Positions 25,730 to 35,859 are shown, numbered from the stretch's first letter. The stretch: 64,000 bases of DNA from Coleofasciculus sp. FACHB-T130 (GCF_014695375.1 NZ_JACJOG010000057.1:41906-105905); one strand, 5' to 3'. The notes: generated by a model not told the origin, from the sequence alone. Translations and numbers: made by a program.

Positions 25730-26986
25730 ATGTTGTTTTCAAAAAATTCAAAGAAAAAAATACTTAAGTTGTTGGGTTTGAGCCTTGTAGTTACAGCTTT
25801 GATTGTTAGTCCTTCCCTATCAGGAAATAATTTCCACTTATTTAACGCACCCGCGTTAGAAGTTAGTGTCAATGCTCAGTCTCCGGCTGGAACTGATGCG
25901 GCACAGCAGAATCCTGCTTCCGCTGAAGGCGAAGAAAAGGGAAAAAGTGACAAGGCTGAGAGTGCCTCGTCTGAAGGAGAAACGAAAGGAAAGATCGATA
26001 TTTTCAAAATTGTCATGGGTGTGCTGGCGGGTCTGGTGCTGTTTTTATATGGTGTGACCCGGCTTGCTGAGGGACTCGAAGCGATCGCCGGCGATCGCGC
26101 AAAAAATCTCATCGATAAGTTCACCAGCAATCGCTTTGCCGCAGTGGCAACTGGCACGGTGGCAACAACCATATTAGATTCATCGTCGGTCACGATCATC
26201 ATGACGATCGCGATGGTGAGTGCTGGGTTGTTGACGTTCGTCCAGTCTCTCGGCGTGGTTCTAGGTTCCAACATCGGAACGACCATCGGCGCTGAACTGA
26301 TCGCTTTTAAGATTAACGAATATGCACCGATAGCCTTGTTCCTTGGTTTCTTGTTGCATTTTTTGGGCAAGACAGACCGCTGGAAGAACATCGGTTTAAT
26401 TTTATTGGGGATAGGCTTGCTCTTCTTCGGTCTAGACACGATTGACGAGGCGATGAAACCGTTCCGGGACTACCAACCCTTTATTGATTGGATGAAAACC
26501 TTAGGGGAAAATCCGCTGCTGGGTGCCTTAGTTGGGGCGCTGTTTACCGTCTTGATTCAATCCTCTTCCGCCACAGTAGCCATTGTCATTACGCTGGCAG
26601 CTTCTGGCTTGATCTCATTGCCCGCAGGCATCGCCTTGATGCTGGGTGCGGAAGTTGGCACCTGTGCTGACACGTTGGTAGCGACGATTGGGCGATCGCG
26701 CGAAGCTGTGCGGACGGGTGTCTTTCATGTGATTTTCAATGTGATAACCGCAGTCGTGGGGATCTTATTTGCGGCTCAATTAGCAAGCCTTGCCCAGTGG
26801 ATTTCTGGGGGGGCTGATGTTGCCCGCCAAATTGCCAATGCTCAGGTGATATTCAACGTATTGGGCGTAGTGTTGGTTATCGGGTTTCTACCGTTAATCG
26901 CCCGTGGATTGGAAATGCTAATTCCCGGCGGTAAATCGAACCGGCAACTCGCAGGGGAGCCTCAAAGGGAACAAACTAAAGTGTAG
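25730..26986 (+). CDS. Na/Pi cotransporter family protein
   Basis: Membrane transporter of 418 aa, family of sodium-dependent phosphate transporters (NptA/YjbB type). A signal-like N-terminus (to about 60) and a charged low-complexity segment (Glu/Lys/Ser, about 65-95) precede two inverted repeats of membrane helices. The second repeat has the classic QSSSATVAI motif; the first has DSSSVTIIM, with Asp in place of Gln. GSNIGTTIGAE and GAEVGTCADT are the paired glycine-rich ends. There is no PhoU domain at the C-terminus. I chose the ATG at 25730, which follows a GAGGGG site. A PHO-box-like array upstream suggests induction on phosphate starvation. Confidence 0.9.
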   Translation: MLFSKNSKKKILKLLGLSLVVTALIVSPSLSGNNFHLFNAPALEVSVNAQSPAGTDAAQQNPASAEGEEKGKSDKAESASSEGETKGKIDIFKIVMGVLAGLVLFLYGVTRLAEGLEAIAGDRAKNLIDKFTSNRFAAVATGTVATTILDSSSVTIIMTIAMVSAGLLTFVQSLGVVLGSNIGTTIGAELIAFKINEYAPIALFLGFLLHFLGKTDRWKNIGLILLGIGLLFFGLDTIDEAMKPFRDYQPFIDWMKTLGENPLLGALVGALFTVLIQSSSATVAIVITLAASGLISLPAGIALMLGAEVGTCADTLVATIGRSREAVRTGVFHVIFNVITAVVGILFAAQLASLAQWISGGADVARQIANAQVIFNVLGVVLVIGFLPLIARGLEMLIPGGKSNRQLAGEPQREQTKV

Positions 26987-27006
26987 AGAGGCAATACTTA
27001 TCGGTT

Positions 27007-27076
27007 CTCTCCCCCAACTCCACTGTGACAGGGAAAGGAGATCCTTGTTTTCCGGTTAGGGGAGATTGGGGGAGAG
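27007..27076. repeat. 11-bp inverted repeat between convergent genes
   Basis: CTCTCCCCCAA (27007-27017) and TTGGGGGAGAG (27066-27076) are perfect complements about 48 nt apart. Such C-rich 'ctctcccccaatcccc' words are common spacer repeats in cyanobacteria; a partial relative is seen at about 23,260-23,300. It lies between the Na/Pi transporter and the aminopeptidase ends and may serve as a transcription barrier. Confidence 0.5.
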
Positions 27077-27101
27077 GTCGGGTTGATGCGATCGCAATTG
27101 C

Positions 27102-29762
27102 TTAGGTACCTGAGGTGCTGGACTTAGCTTCTAGGTTTTCCAAGCGGCTTTTGAGTTCCTGGTTTTGCTTCTTGATCAGGTCGAGTTCGTCTCGCAGTTG
27201 CTTGATCGCTTGATCCGATCCAACATTTTTTTGCACCCGCTCAACCGCTTCCTCAGCGATGCGACGGACTCGTCCATCGGGGGTTTGGTCGGCAAGACTT
27301 CGCAAAATCCCAATCGCTTTGGGAGTCTCCATTTGCCCTAGTGCGATCGCGACTGATACTTGGGTTAAGAAAAATGTCTCTTTGGAGAGTTCTGCAAGTT
27401 GTTCGAGAATTCGTTCCAAGTTGACATTATTCTGACCCGTTGAAATGGTTCCCAAAGCGCGAATGGCAGCTAGACGCAACGCTTGGGGAACGCCTTGGGC
27501 GGTGTATTCCAGAATCAGATCCAGCGCTTGGGGCGAAGTTTTGAGTTGAGACAAACCAGCGATCGCGCCAGTTCTCACAACCTCATTCCAACCCGCCTTT
27601 TCTTTGAGTACTGTTTGCAGCAGCTTCAACACTTTCTCTTCTTTGGGCTTTTCGTCCAGATTTGCCGCCCCAATTCCGCCAATCGCATTAACCGCTGCGG
27701 ACTCCACATAATAGCTAGGGTCGCCATCTTCTACTAATGGTTTCAGTGCTTTATAGCTGTCATGGGTTTTGATCGTTCCCAATGCTTGCACCACTGCACG
27801 ACGCACTAAGGCTTCTTTATCTTTTAGACCCGCAACTAGACCGTCAAACGCTTGATCGAGTTTAACTTCTGCCAACTGTTTAGCAACTTCCGCCCGGACG
27901 CCCCAGAAAGAATCGTTTTTCAGGGCGAAAGAAAGCGCTTTTACGACCTTCAATCCGCCTTTTTTCGCCAACGCCTCAGCCGCATAGATGCGAGAGACGG
28001 GATCGGGATCGGATTGCAGTTGGGCTTTGAGTTCCTGAACTGGATACTCTAAGGACACCGTTTTTAGGAAATTATTCCCGATGTCAAAGCTAATAAAATG
28101 GGGTTTCTCTTCAAGGGGGAAGTAAAAGCTTTGTTCCCGTTCGTGAACCCTGACTGCGAAAGTTTTGAAATTGACGGTGGAGGATTGTTCAGACGAGGAA
28201 GCTGACGTCTCTACATTATTCTCGCTGGGGGAATTTCCTGAGACATAGCCAAAAGCAATGGGAATTTTTAGGTCAAATAAATCGCTACGACTGCCGTTAG
28301 TATCGCTGGTGGCTTGAGTTTGAGTAACGGTAACTTTAGCCAACTTGCTATCAGTATCCCAGGAATAAGCAACTTTGAAATCTGGATGACCGCCGCGATA
28401 AACGTACTGATCAAATAAAAATAGTAAGTTGCGACCCGTCGCTTTTTCAATTGCCCGTAGCAGGTCAACAGTTTCAACTGTTTTATGGGCGTTGTCCTGA
28501 ACAAAGGTGTGGATGGCTTTAAAAAATAGCTCGTCTCCCAACTCCGCCCGAATCATGTGATAGACACAAGCACCTTTTTCATAGAGGTGGCGGTCATACA
28601 GTTCAATCGCCTCACGATAGACATGAGTGACAATCGGGCGACGGTAACGGCTGCTGTCTTCTACAAGGTAGCTGCGAGCTTCATTGAGCAGGTAATATGC
28701 TGCATCTTGCAAACCATACTCTTGGTGTGTCCACAGCACTTCTGAGTAAGAAGCCATCCCTTCTTTAATCCAAGCATGAGACCAGTGCTTGATGACGACT
28801 AAATCTCCAAACCACTGGTGGGCGAGTTCGTGAGCGACTAAGCTTTCTGTGGTGCGATTATCTAAAGATGCCCGTTTATCCAGCAAGCAGCGGTCGGTTA
28901 GCAGCGTGGTGGAGGTGTTCTCCATTCCACCGAAGATGAAGTCATCGACGCACACTTGGGCGTATTTGGGATAGGGGTAGGGATAACCAAATTTTTCACT
29001 GAAAAATTCAATCATTTCCGGCGTTTTGCCCATACTACGGCGGGCATCTTCTTCTCTGCCCTTCTCCACATAGTAGGTGACAGGCTTGTCGTTCCATTCA
29101 TCTTGAATTTCGGCAAAGTCACCCACTGCGAGCGTCATCAGGTAGGTGGGATGAACTTGCTCTTGCAACCAGTGATAAGTTTTGTAGTGGTTATCTTCCT
29201 CGGTTTTGATGAGCAATCCGTTGGAGATGGCGACTAGGAGTTTGGGAACTTTGACCCGAATTTCTGAAGTGGCTAACTGTCCGGGATAGTCAAAGCAGGG
29301 GAACCAGAAGCGGGAATCCTCATCTTCTCCCTGCGTCCAAACTTGAACGGGTTTATCGGGATAGTGTTTGTTGGGGGAAATAAAGTAGATACCGCGCTGG
29401 GGTTTCTCCACCGAGTAGGCGATCGCTATCTCGATCGTTTTTCCCACCTGAGTAGGTGTCTGCATCTGGATGTGCAGTTGTTCGCCGTCATAGTCAAAGC
29501 TTTGCGGTATTTCGTCAACCTGCACTGACTGAATATTTAGGTTGACGGCATCTAAGGTTAAACGGTCAATCCCACTCCGCACCGGCAGTAAGGTAATGGC
29601 GCAAGTACCTCCGACGGTTTCATTAGGAATATCCAGGGCTAAATCCAGGAAAATATGCTCGACTTGTCCGGGTCGATCTGGGTTGTAGTGGGGACGGGCA
29701 CCGGGCAGTTCAAAGGATTTGTGACCGTTATTTTCTGAATCGAAATAAGTCTGCAACTTCAT
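27102..29762 (-). CDS. M1-family aminopeptidase with HEAT repeats
   Basis: Zinc metallopeptidase of 886 aa. The N-terminal beta domain is followed by the catalytic domain, with exopeptidase motif GGMEN, zinc motif HELAHQW (around residue 310) and downstream Glu in KEGMASYSE. After about residue 580 the usual ERAP1-like end is replaced by HEAT-type repeats (SRIYAAEALAKKGG, VRRAVVQALGTIKT, LRLAAIRALGTISTG), then a coiled coil at the end (IKQLRDELDLIKKQNQEL). Metallopeptidases with this build trim N-terminal residues from peptides; the HEAT part may bind partners. The ATG at 29762 gives a normal family length. No signal peptide, so cytoplasmic. Confidence 0.94.
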   Translation of the reverse strand: MKLQTYFDSENNGHKSFELPGARPHYNPDRPGQVEHIFLDLALDIPNETVGGTCAITLLPVRSGIDRLTLDAVNLNIQSVQVDEIPQSFDYDGEQLHIQMQTPTQVGKTIEIAIAYSVEKPQRGIYFISPNKHYPDKPVQVWTQGEDEDSRFWFPCFDYPGQLATSEIRVKVPKLLVAISNGLLIKTEEDNHYKTYHWLQEQVHPTYLMTLAVGDFAEIQDEWNDKPVTYYVEKGREEDARRSMGKTPEMIEFFSEKFGYPYPYPKYAQVCVDDFIFGGMENTSTTLLTDRCLLDKRASLDNRTTESLVAHELAHQWFGDLVVIKHWSHAWIKEGMASYSEVLWTHQEYGLQDAAYYLLNEARSYLVEDSSRYRRPIVTHVYREAIELYDRHLYEKGACVYHMIRAELGDELFFKAIHTFVQDNAHKTVETVDLLRAIEKATGRNLLFLFDQYVYRGGHPDFKVAYSWDTDSKLAKVTVTQTQATSDTNGSRSDLFDLKIPIAFGYVSGNSPSENNVETSASSSEQSSTVNFKTFAVRVHEREQSFYFPLEEKPHFISFDIGNNFLKTVSLEYPVQELKAQLQSDPDPVSRIYAAEALAKKGGLKVVKALSFALKNDSFWGVRAEVAKQLAEVKLDQAFDGLVAGLKDKEALVRRAVVQALGTIKTHDSYKALKPLVEDGDPSYYVESAAVNAIGGIGAANLDEKPKEEKVLKLLQTVLKEKAGWNEVVRTGAIAGLSQLKTSPQALDLILEYTAQGVPQALRLAAIRALGTISTGQNNVNLERILEQLAELSKETFFLTQVSVAIALGQMETPKAIGILRSLADQTPDGRVRRIAEEAVERVQKNVGSDQAIKQLRDELDLIKKQNQELKSRLENLEAKSSTSGT

Positions 29763-30239
29763 GGTGAGATTGACCTGTAAGACTCCGAAGTATAGCCGAG
29801 AATCAGGGCTAAGGAGGTTATTTCTTTAGGTTAACGCCTTCAGACTGGGTGGACTTCTCTTCTAAGCAGAGCGACGCGCGGGGTATCCAAATTTGTAGCG
29901 AACACCCAGATGCTTTGTCACTTCAGGCGCGATGATTTTCAAGCTTCACTTAGCGTTGTGTCTACTTGCGCTCTCAAAAAAGTGCTGGCTTGAGGGGCGT
30001 GTTTATGCCCATTGGCGTCAACTTGAGAAAAAGCAGAGCGAGAAAGGGTGGGATCGCAGATTCTATCCAAGCGCAAATGCTATATCTCTGCTCTTTTAAT
30101 CAATCTTTAAATGGTATTTATACTTAGCTTTACCCAGCCTAATGCTCAAGCTTAATCTCGGCACCGTACATTTACTTAAGTACATTTACTGATGAATTTC
30201 ATATCAACCAAGCTTGAGCCGATTGGTGAGGAAAGCAAT
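29763..30239. other. 477-bp divergent spacer upstream of the glycerophosphodiesterase
   Basis: No gene. A GGGGCGTGTTTATGCCC word at about 29,995-30,011 recurs at about 38,025-38,041. From about 30,102 to 30,156 the sequence can be written as 11-bp steps with TTAA-like cores (ctTTAAat, atTTATac, gcTTTAcc, ccTAATgc, agCTTAat), a weak PHO-box resemblance. A 14-nt near-repeat (TACATTTACT) occurs twice just before the start. Confidence 0.4.
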
Positions 30240-31475
30240 ATGTGGCGCGTTTTTAAGCTAGCTTTATTAACAACAGCAGCTTTGGCAGTTTTTCCAGTGG
30301 GTGAAGCAGCAGCAGCAACTTTGACGGGTGCCCCTCCAATTGTGATTGGACATCGGGGCGCTAGCGGCTACCGTCCCGAACATACGTTAGCAGCCTATGA
30401 GCTGGCAATTGAGATGGGCGCTGATTTTATTGAACCTGACTTAGTTTCGACAAAAGACGGCGTTCTAATTGCTCGCCATGAAAATGAAATTTCTGGAACG
30501 ACAGACGTTGCAAATCGCCCAGAATTTGCTAACCGCAAGACAACCAAAACAATTGATGGAAAACCAGTCACCGGCTGGTTTACCGAAGATTTTACCTTGG
30601 CTGAAATCAAGACTCTCCGGGCGAAAGAGCGTATCCCTGAATTGCGCCCCGGATCGGTCAAATTTGATGGTTTGTATGAAATTCCGACTTTGCAAGAAGT
30701 TATCGACCTAGCCAAGAAAAAGAGTGCCGAAAAAGGTCGCACGATTGGTATTTATCCGGAAACGAAGCATCCCACCTACTTTGATTCCATCGGATTATCG
30801 TTAGAGGAACCTTTGGTAAAAATCCTCAGCGAGAACGGTTACACCGATGCGGATGATGCGGTTTTCATTCAATCCTTTGAAGTTGCAAACCTGAAATTTC
30901 TCAAAACACTGACGAATTTGCCGCTAGTTCAGTTGTTTGATGCAAGTACCGCCAAGCCGTATGATTTTGTTGTCAGTGGTGATTCTCGCACCTATGGCGA
31001 TCTCATAACTTCTTCAGGATTGAATGCGATCGCGCAATATGCAAGCGGAATTGGCCCTTGGAAACGTCTGATTATTCCGGCTGAGACGGTCGATCAAAAT
31101 GGCGATGGTCAACCTGACGATCTCAATGGGGATGGGGTCATTAGCGATGCTGACAAGCCATTGTTACAACCCACATCCCTAATTAGTGACGCCCATGCGG
31201 CGGGTTTGCTGGTTCATGCCTACACTTTCCGCAGTGAAGACTTCTTCCTCGCTCCAGACTACAACGGCAACCCAGAGCTGGAGTACGAACAATTCTTTAA
31301 ATTAGGGATTGATGGTGTCTTTAGCGACTTTCCAGATACCGCCGTTGCAGTTCGCAACCGGATCGCTGGCGATCGCAGCCAAGACGTTCCCGAACCCACA
31401 ACCCTACTGGCGTTTGGTATTCTCCCAATCGCAGAGATTTTGCGCCGTCGCCAAAATAAATTTAAAAAGGCTTGA
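30240..31475 (+). CDS. glpQ: Exported glycerophosphodiester phosphodiesterase with PEP-CTERM
   Basis: 411-aa GDPD-family enzyme that splits glycerophosphodiesters to glycerol 3-phosphate and an alcohol outside the cytoplasm. The signal peptide is at about 1-27 ([20 protein letters not shown]). Catalytic marks: [17 protein letters not shown] (His, Arg, Glu), [18 protein letters not shown] and, later, IYPETKH and YTFRSED. An insert of about 22 residues (about 298-319) holds two DxNxDG calcium-binding loops. The C-terminus is a PEP-CTERM signal ([18 protein letters not shown] then RRRQNK). I chose ATG 30240, 6 nt after GAGGAAAG; ATG 30192 is the alternative. Phosphate scavenging from lipids is the likely role. 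Confidence 0.92.
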   Translation: MWRVFKLALLTTAALAVFPVGEAAAATLTGAPPIVIGHRGASGYRPEHTLAAYELAIEMGADFIEPDLVSTKDGVLIARHENEISGTTDVANRPEFANRKTTKTIDGKPVTGWFTEDFTLAEIKTLRAKERIPELRPGSVKFDGLYEIPTLQEVIDLAKKKSAEKGRTIGIYPETKHPTYFDSIGLSLEEPLVKILSENGYTDADDAVFIQSFEVANLKFLKTLTNLPLVQLFDASTAKPYDFVVSGDSRTYGDLITSSGLNAIAQYASGIGPWKRLIIPAETVDQNGDGQPDDLNGDGVISDADKPLLQPTSLISDAHAAGLLVHAYTFRSEDFFLAPDYNGNPELEYEQFFKLGIDGVFSDFPDTAVAVRNRIAGDRSQDVPEPTTLLAFGILPIAEILRRRQNKFKKA

Positions 31476-31586
31476 TTGAGTATCCGTCCTACACTGGCAC
31501 TACTCAGATAACTTTCGCCTATTAGCTTTCCTCTGTAGATGTTGGGCTAAACATCGCCGAACGCATCTATCCGAACGCACCAATAA

Positions 31587-31610
31587 AGTCCGCTGAAGCG
31601 GGCTTTTTTT
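31587..31610 (+). terminator. Rho-independent terminator downstream of glpQ
   Basis: AGTCCGC (31587-31593) pairs with GCGGGCT (31598-31604) with loop TGAA, one G-U pair, followed by seven T. It lies 112 bp after the glpQ stop. Confidence 0.7.
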
Positions 31611-31789
31611 ATGGCTGTTCAGTAATTAGACGGAAAGCTCTAGTTACAAGTATTACTAGACACCTTTGAGTTTCAGCAACATACAGCGATCGCGCAATTA
31701 CTCAAGACGCAAGCCATTATCGGACAATTTACTGGATAATCTTAACGGGAATGTGTACCGAGAGCGATCTGCGTTTTCTTTCCCCTGCG

Positions 31790-31858
31790 CCACTGGACAC
31801 TCCCTATCAGTCTGGGCTAAGACTGTAAGCTGCACTCAATCAACATCTTCCTTCAGCT
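31790..31858 (+). promoter_or_regulatory. Upstream sequence shared with the CHAT gene at 49,553
   Basis: CACTGGACAC followed by CTGGGCTAAGAC and a TGTAA word, in the same order and with close spacing, precedes the start codon here and at 49,478-49,552. The match continues loosely to CTTC(C)TTxxCAGC just before ATG. It was probably duplicated with the gene or kept as a common promoter; no proven motif is recognised. Confidence 0.55.
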
Positions 31859-34810
31859 ATGCGCCCTCAACTCGGAATCTTCGCGCTTATCGCCTTCCTA
31901 GCTACCATTTCAGCGCCTTTGAACGCGCCTTCCATAACACAGGTGTTGGCGCAAACTTCAGAATCCCGCAAAGCAGAAGCTGAACGCCTTTTAGAACAAG
32001 GTATTCAGCAGATTGATAACCGTCAACTTGACAAAGCCTTACAGTCGATACAACAGGCATTGACGATTTATCGAGAACTCAAAGATCGTCAGGGAGAGGG
32101 AACCGCTCTAGCAAACCTGGCAAGTATTTACTATTGGGTGCAACAGTACTCTCAATCAATTGATTTCCAACAGCAAAGTTTAGCGATCGCGCGAGAGATT
32201 GCCGATCGTCCCTTAGAAGCGAAGAATCTTAGACAATTGGGAAGTACGTACTCGGCGCTGGGGCAACATCCCCAAGCAATCGAGTATCTGCAACAAAGTT
32301 TAACTCTTGCACGGGAAATTAAAAATAATAAAAGTGAAGCAGCCGCTCTTGGTATGCTGGCTCTTGCTTATCAACAAATAGGAAACTATCAGAAAGCGAT
32401 TGATTCTTGGCAACAAGCACTCCCTATTTTTCAGCAACTCAAAGAACGTAGGGCTGAAGGAGCTGCTCTTACATCTATCGGAAGTTACTATCAGTTGCTG
32501 GACAACTACCCTGAAGCTCGAAAGTTCTTCCAACAAGGTTTAGTCATTGCCCAAGAACTGAAAGATCGCTCTAGCCAACAGGTAATTCTTGCACTTCTGG
32601 GTCATGTTCATGAATCCCTCGCTGAATACTCCCAATCTATTGATAAATATCAACAAAGTTTAGTTATGGCGCGGGAAATGGGGGAATCGGCAATTGAAGT
32701 AGAAATTTTGAATAATTTGGGCGGGATTTATGCCAATTTATCAAGATATCAGGAAGCGATTGAATATTATCAGCAAAGCTTAACCATTGCCAGAAAAATT
32801 AACGCTCGCCAATCAGAAGCAGGTATTCTGTCTAATTTAGGCACTGTATATAAAAATTTGAATGATTCTTCACAAGCAATTCGCTATTATCAGCAGAGCT
32901 TAGCAATTACCGATGAACCCAGTAATCAACAAAGTGCTTTAGAAGTTCGAGAAAAACGGAAATTATATGCCCAAACAATCCTAAACTTAGGAAACATTTA
33001 TCAAGAAAGTGGCACAACAGATAAAGCAAAAGAATTTTATCAGCAAAGCTTGAAAATCGCCCAAGAAATCAACGATCGTGATTTGCAAGCAGATATCTTA
33101 AATTTTTGGGGAATTCTCTCCTATCAAAATCTGGGAGATTACCGGCAAGCCAGTGAATACTATCAACAAAGCTTAGCCTTAGCCAAACAAAATAATAATA
33201 AACGCGGGGAAGCAAAAGCGATAGGCAATTTGGGACTCGTTTATAATTCTATGGGCGAGTACGATAAAGCGATTAATTACTTTCAGCAGGATCTCGCAAT
33301 TTCTCGCGAAATTAAAAATAAACGAGGGGAAGCTATCGCCTTAAACAATTTAGGGCTAACTTTTATGCGTGCTGGTAAGCTATCGGAAGCCGAAACATAT
33401 TTAAAAAATGGAATCGAAGTATTAGACTCTGTCCGATCCGGATTAGGTAGAAATGATGCTAGTAAAGTATCACTTTTTGAAGATCAAGTCAGCACTTATC
33501 GCAATTTGCAACAAGTTTTACTTGCCCAAAATAAAATAGAAGCCGCATTGGAAATTGCTGAACGGGGGAGAGCAAGAGCCTTTGTTGAGCTATTAGCTTC
33601 GCGGTTATCTGAAGCATCCGTTCAAGCTACGCTTACCTCACCGAATATCAACAAAATCAAAGAGATTGCCAAGCTTCAGAACGCTACCTTGGTTGAATAT
33701 TCTATTGTCTATGAAGACATAGATGCTATAGGGAAAAGATCGCAATCCCAAACATCTGAAATTTATATTTGGGTAGTTAAACCAACCGGCGAAATTGCCT
33801 TTCGTAAAGTCAACCTTAAGTCTTTGCGACAGCAAAAAAAGAGTTCTTTAGAAGAGCTTGTTGTCAGCAGCCGCGAATCGATTGGTGTTAGAGGTCGTGG
33901 TTTAGGTGTAGAGGCTAAAGTTCCTGGAAGTCCAGCAAAACAAGGTTTTAAGGAACTTCACGAACTACTCATTAAACCCATTGCTGACCTGCTCCCAAAA
34001 GACCCAAATGCTCGTGTTATCTTTATTCCACAAAGCGAACTGTTTCTAGTTCCTTTCCCAGCATTGCAAGATGCTTCTGGCAAATACTTAATCGAACAAC
34101 ATACTATCCTCACGGCACCTTCAATTCAGGTACTGGATTTAACAAATCAGCAACAACAGCTTGTAGGAACGCGAAGTTCTACTTCTGTACCAAATCAAGA
34201 TGTATTGATAGTTGGAAATCCCACAATGCCAAGTGTTCCTGAAAAAATTGGCGAGCCGCCAACTCAGTTACCAAGCTTACCGGGTGCAGAACGAGAAGCT
34301 TTAGCGATCGCGCCTCTGTTTAAGACTAAAGCTTTCACCGGCTCTGAGGCAACGAAAGCAGCGATTCTGCAACAAATACCCACAGCACGAATCATTCATC
34401 TCGCGACTCATGGTTTACTAGATGATATTCGAGGATTGGGAAGTGCGATCGCGTTGGCTCCATCTGGCAACGATAACGGCTTACTCACCGCTGAAGAAAT
34501 TCTAGACTTGAGATTCAATGCCGAATTAGTTGTCCTGAGTGCTTGCGACACAGGTAGAGGCAGAATCACTGGTGATGGTGTGATCGGCTTATCTCGCAGC
34601 TTAATGAGTGCGGGTGTACCCAGCGTAATTGTGTCTCTCTGGCAAGTGCCAGATGCTCCTACAGCCTCATTGATGACAGAATTTTATCAAAATCTTCAAA
34701 AAACACCCGATAAAGCCGCCGCCCTGCGAAGCGCTATGCTAAGCACCATGAAGCAACATCCAAATCCTAAAGACTGGGGGGCATTCACTTTAATTGGAGA
34801 AGCAGAATAA
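31859..34810 (+). CDS. Exported TPR-CHAT protein (intact His-Cys dyad), 983 aa
   Basis: Caspase-HetF-associated-with-TPR protein. The signal peptide is at about 1-31 (FALIAFLATISAPL... VLAQ), so it is likely periplasmic or secreted. About twelve 40-residue TPR units fill residues 38-530 (each with a YxxAIEYYQQSL-type helix), followed by a helical linker with ERGRARAFVELLA. The CHAT peptidase domain covers about 640-983. The catalytic dyad is His851 in HLATHG and Cys896 in LSACDTG, and the conserved SLWQVPD and GNPTMP elements are present. CHAT proteases cleave protein targets; none is known for exported cyanobacterial ones. The CHAT part closely resembles that of the gene at 50,940. It is monocistronic. 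Confidence 0.9.
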   Translation: MRPQLGIFALIAFLATISAPLNAPSITQVLAQTSESRKAEAERLLEQGIQQIDNRQLDKALQSIQQALTIYRELKDRQGEGTALANLASIYYWVQQYSQSIDFQQQSLAIAREIADRPLEAKNLRQLGSTYSALGQHPQAIEYLQQSLTLAREIKNNKSEAAALGMLALAYQQIGNYQKAIDSWQQALPIFQQLKERRAEGAALTSIGSYYQLLDNYPEARKFFQQGLVIAQELKDRSSQQVILALLGHVHESLAEYSQSIDKYQQSLVMAREMGESAIEVEILNNLGGIYANLSRYQEAIEYYQQSLTIARKINARQSEAGILSNLGTVYKNLNDSSQAIRYYQQSLAITDEPSNQQSALEVREKRKLYAQTILNLGNIYQESGTTDKAKEFYQQSLKIAQEINDRDLQADILNFWGILSYQNLGDYRQASEYYQQSLALAKQNNNKRGEAKAIGNLGLVYNSMGEYDKAINYFQQDLAISREIKNKRGEAIALNNLGLTFMRAGKLSEAETYLKNGIEVLDSVRSGLGRNDASKVSLFEDQVSTYRNLQQVLLAQNKIEAALEIAERGRARAFVELLASRLSEASVQATLTSPNINKIKEIAKLQNATLVEYSIVYEDIDAIGKRSQSQTSEIYIWVVKPTGEIAFRKVNLKSLRQQKKSSLEELVVSSRESIGVRGRGLGVEAKVPGSPAKQGFKELHELLIKPIADLLPKDPNARVIFIPQSELFLVPFPALQDASGKYLIEQHTILTAPSIQVLDLTNQQQQLVGTRSSTSVPNQDVLIVGNPTMPSVPEKIGEPPTQLPSLPGAEREALAIAPLFKTKAFTGSEATKAAILQQIPTARIIHLATHGLLDDIRGLGSAIALAPSGNDNGLLTAEEILDLRFNAELVVLSACDTGRGRITGDGVIGLSRSLMSAGVPSVIVSLWQVPDAPTASLMTEFYQNLQKTPDKAAALRSAMLSTMKQHPNPKDWGAFTLIGEAE

Positions 34811-34934
34811 TTAAAAATTGAAGAATTTCCAGGCGTTGCACATTGGACAGATGATAATGTCGCGCAAAGCCGCTAAGTTTTTCTTAACGTCTTTGCGCGA
34901 AACGAAAAAGAAACTCTTTCTTAATGTTGAATTT

Positions 34935-35858
34935 TTAATTCTGCTTCACTTTTGCAATTACCGTGCGGTGACGATGAGTATTGCGGGTAATTGTCGGCGC
35001 AGTGAAACCCGAATCTACTAGCGCTTGTTCAATATCCAACGCAAAATACTCATCTAAATAAGGCTCGGTACTCTTGAGCAATGTCAAGATGTAGGGCGGC
35101 ATTTTGGTATAAATCTCAGATTGAGGATTCATATCCATAATTGCCAAACAGCCACCGGGACGCAGTACGCGCCGCACTTCGCGGAAAATCTGCATAGTTG
35201 CTGACTGAGGCAACTCGTGGCACATCAAAAAGATAGAAACTAAATCGAAGGAGGCATCTGGCAAGCCTGTGGATTCAGCAGCAGCATGAACCCAGGAAAT
35301 CGATTTTTGGTGCTGTTGGGATTGGTAGTGGGCAACTGCTAGAAAATAAGGCGACAGATCCAAACCCGTCAGCTTTGCTTGGGGATAAGTATCTTGGAGG
35401 GCAAACGTACTCATTCCCACACTGCATCCCAAATCTAAAATATCTTGTGGTTGAGTAGCGATTTCATTTTTGAGAATATCAAGATAACTCTGGCGCAATC
35501 TGGCATCTCCTTGCGCCCCCGCATCAGGCCAAATTCCGGCGTGAACAGCATAAGCCGCAACTTCTACTTCCCAAGCGGCTTCCCAGCTTAAGTTACCGCT
35601 GTCGTAGGCATGGAACGCTCGCAGGTAATATTCTGGGTAAGTCAGTTGGGGGTTTTTTACTTGAGCCAGATGACTTTCCCAGTCGTATTGTGAAAACGTC
35701 TGTACTTGCTTTCTCCAAGGCACTCCAATCTTCTCGGCGCGTTTGATCATCATTGAACGCGCTTGCTGCTTGGCTAGATTGGCTAATGGCTTAATCGCTA
35801 GCAATCCGTTTACCAAGCGTGAAGATAATCCGAGTTCAGTATTTACTGTGGTAGTCAT
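34935..35858 (-). CDS. Class I SAM-dependent methyltransferase
   Basis: 307-aa methyltransferase. The SAM-binding motif is ILDLGCSVGMSTFAL, followed by acidic LTGLDLSPYFLAVA, then FDLVSIFLMCHELP and the RRVLRPGGCLAIMDMNP strand-turn typical of the UbiE/COQ5-like group. About 100 N-terminal residues form an extra helical domain (PWRKQVQTFSQYDWESHLA). The substrate is unknown. The ATG at 35858 is the sensible start: the frame runs further upstream only by reading through a GGGTAAT repeat. It converges with the TPR-CHAT gene. Confidence 0.88.
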   Translation of the reverse strand: MTTTVNTELGLSSRLVNGLLAIKPLANLAKQQARSMMIKRAEKIGVPWRKQVQTFSQYDWESHLAQVKNPQLTYPEYYLRAFHAYDSGNLSWEAAWEVEVAAYAVHAGIWPDAGAQGDARLRQSYLDILKNEIATQPQDILDLGCSVGMSTFALQDTYPQAKLTGLDLSPYFLAVAHYQSQQHQKSISWVHAAAESTGLPDASFDLVSIFLMCHELPQSATMQIFREVRRVLRPGGCLAIMDMNPQSEIYTKMPPYILTLLKSTEPYLDEYFALDIEQALVDSGFTAPTITRNTHRHRTVIAKVKQN

Positions 35859-35859
35859 A

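Larger units (their letters stand above)
31476..31858. other. 383-bp spacer before the TPR-CHAT gene
   Basis: No gene. It holds the glpQ terminator (31587-31610) and, in its last 70 bp, a segment similar to the sequence upstream of the other CHAT gene at 49,553. Confidence 0.6.
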
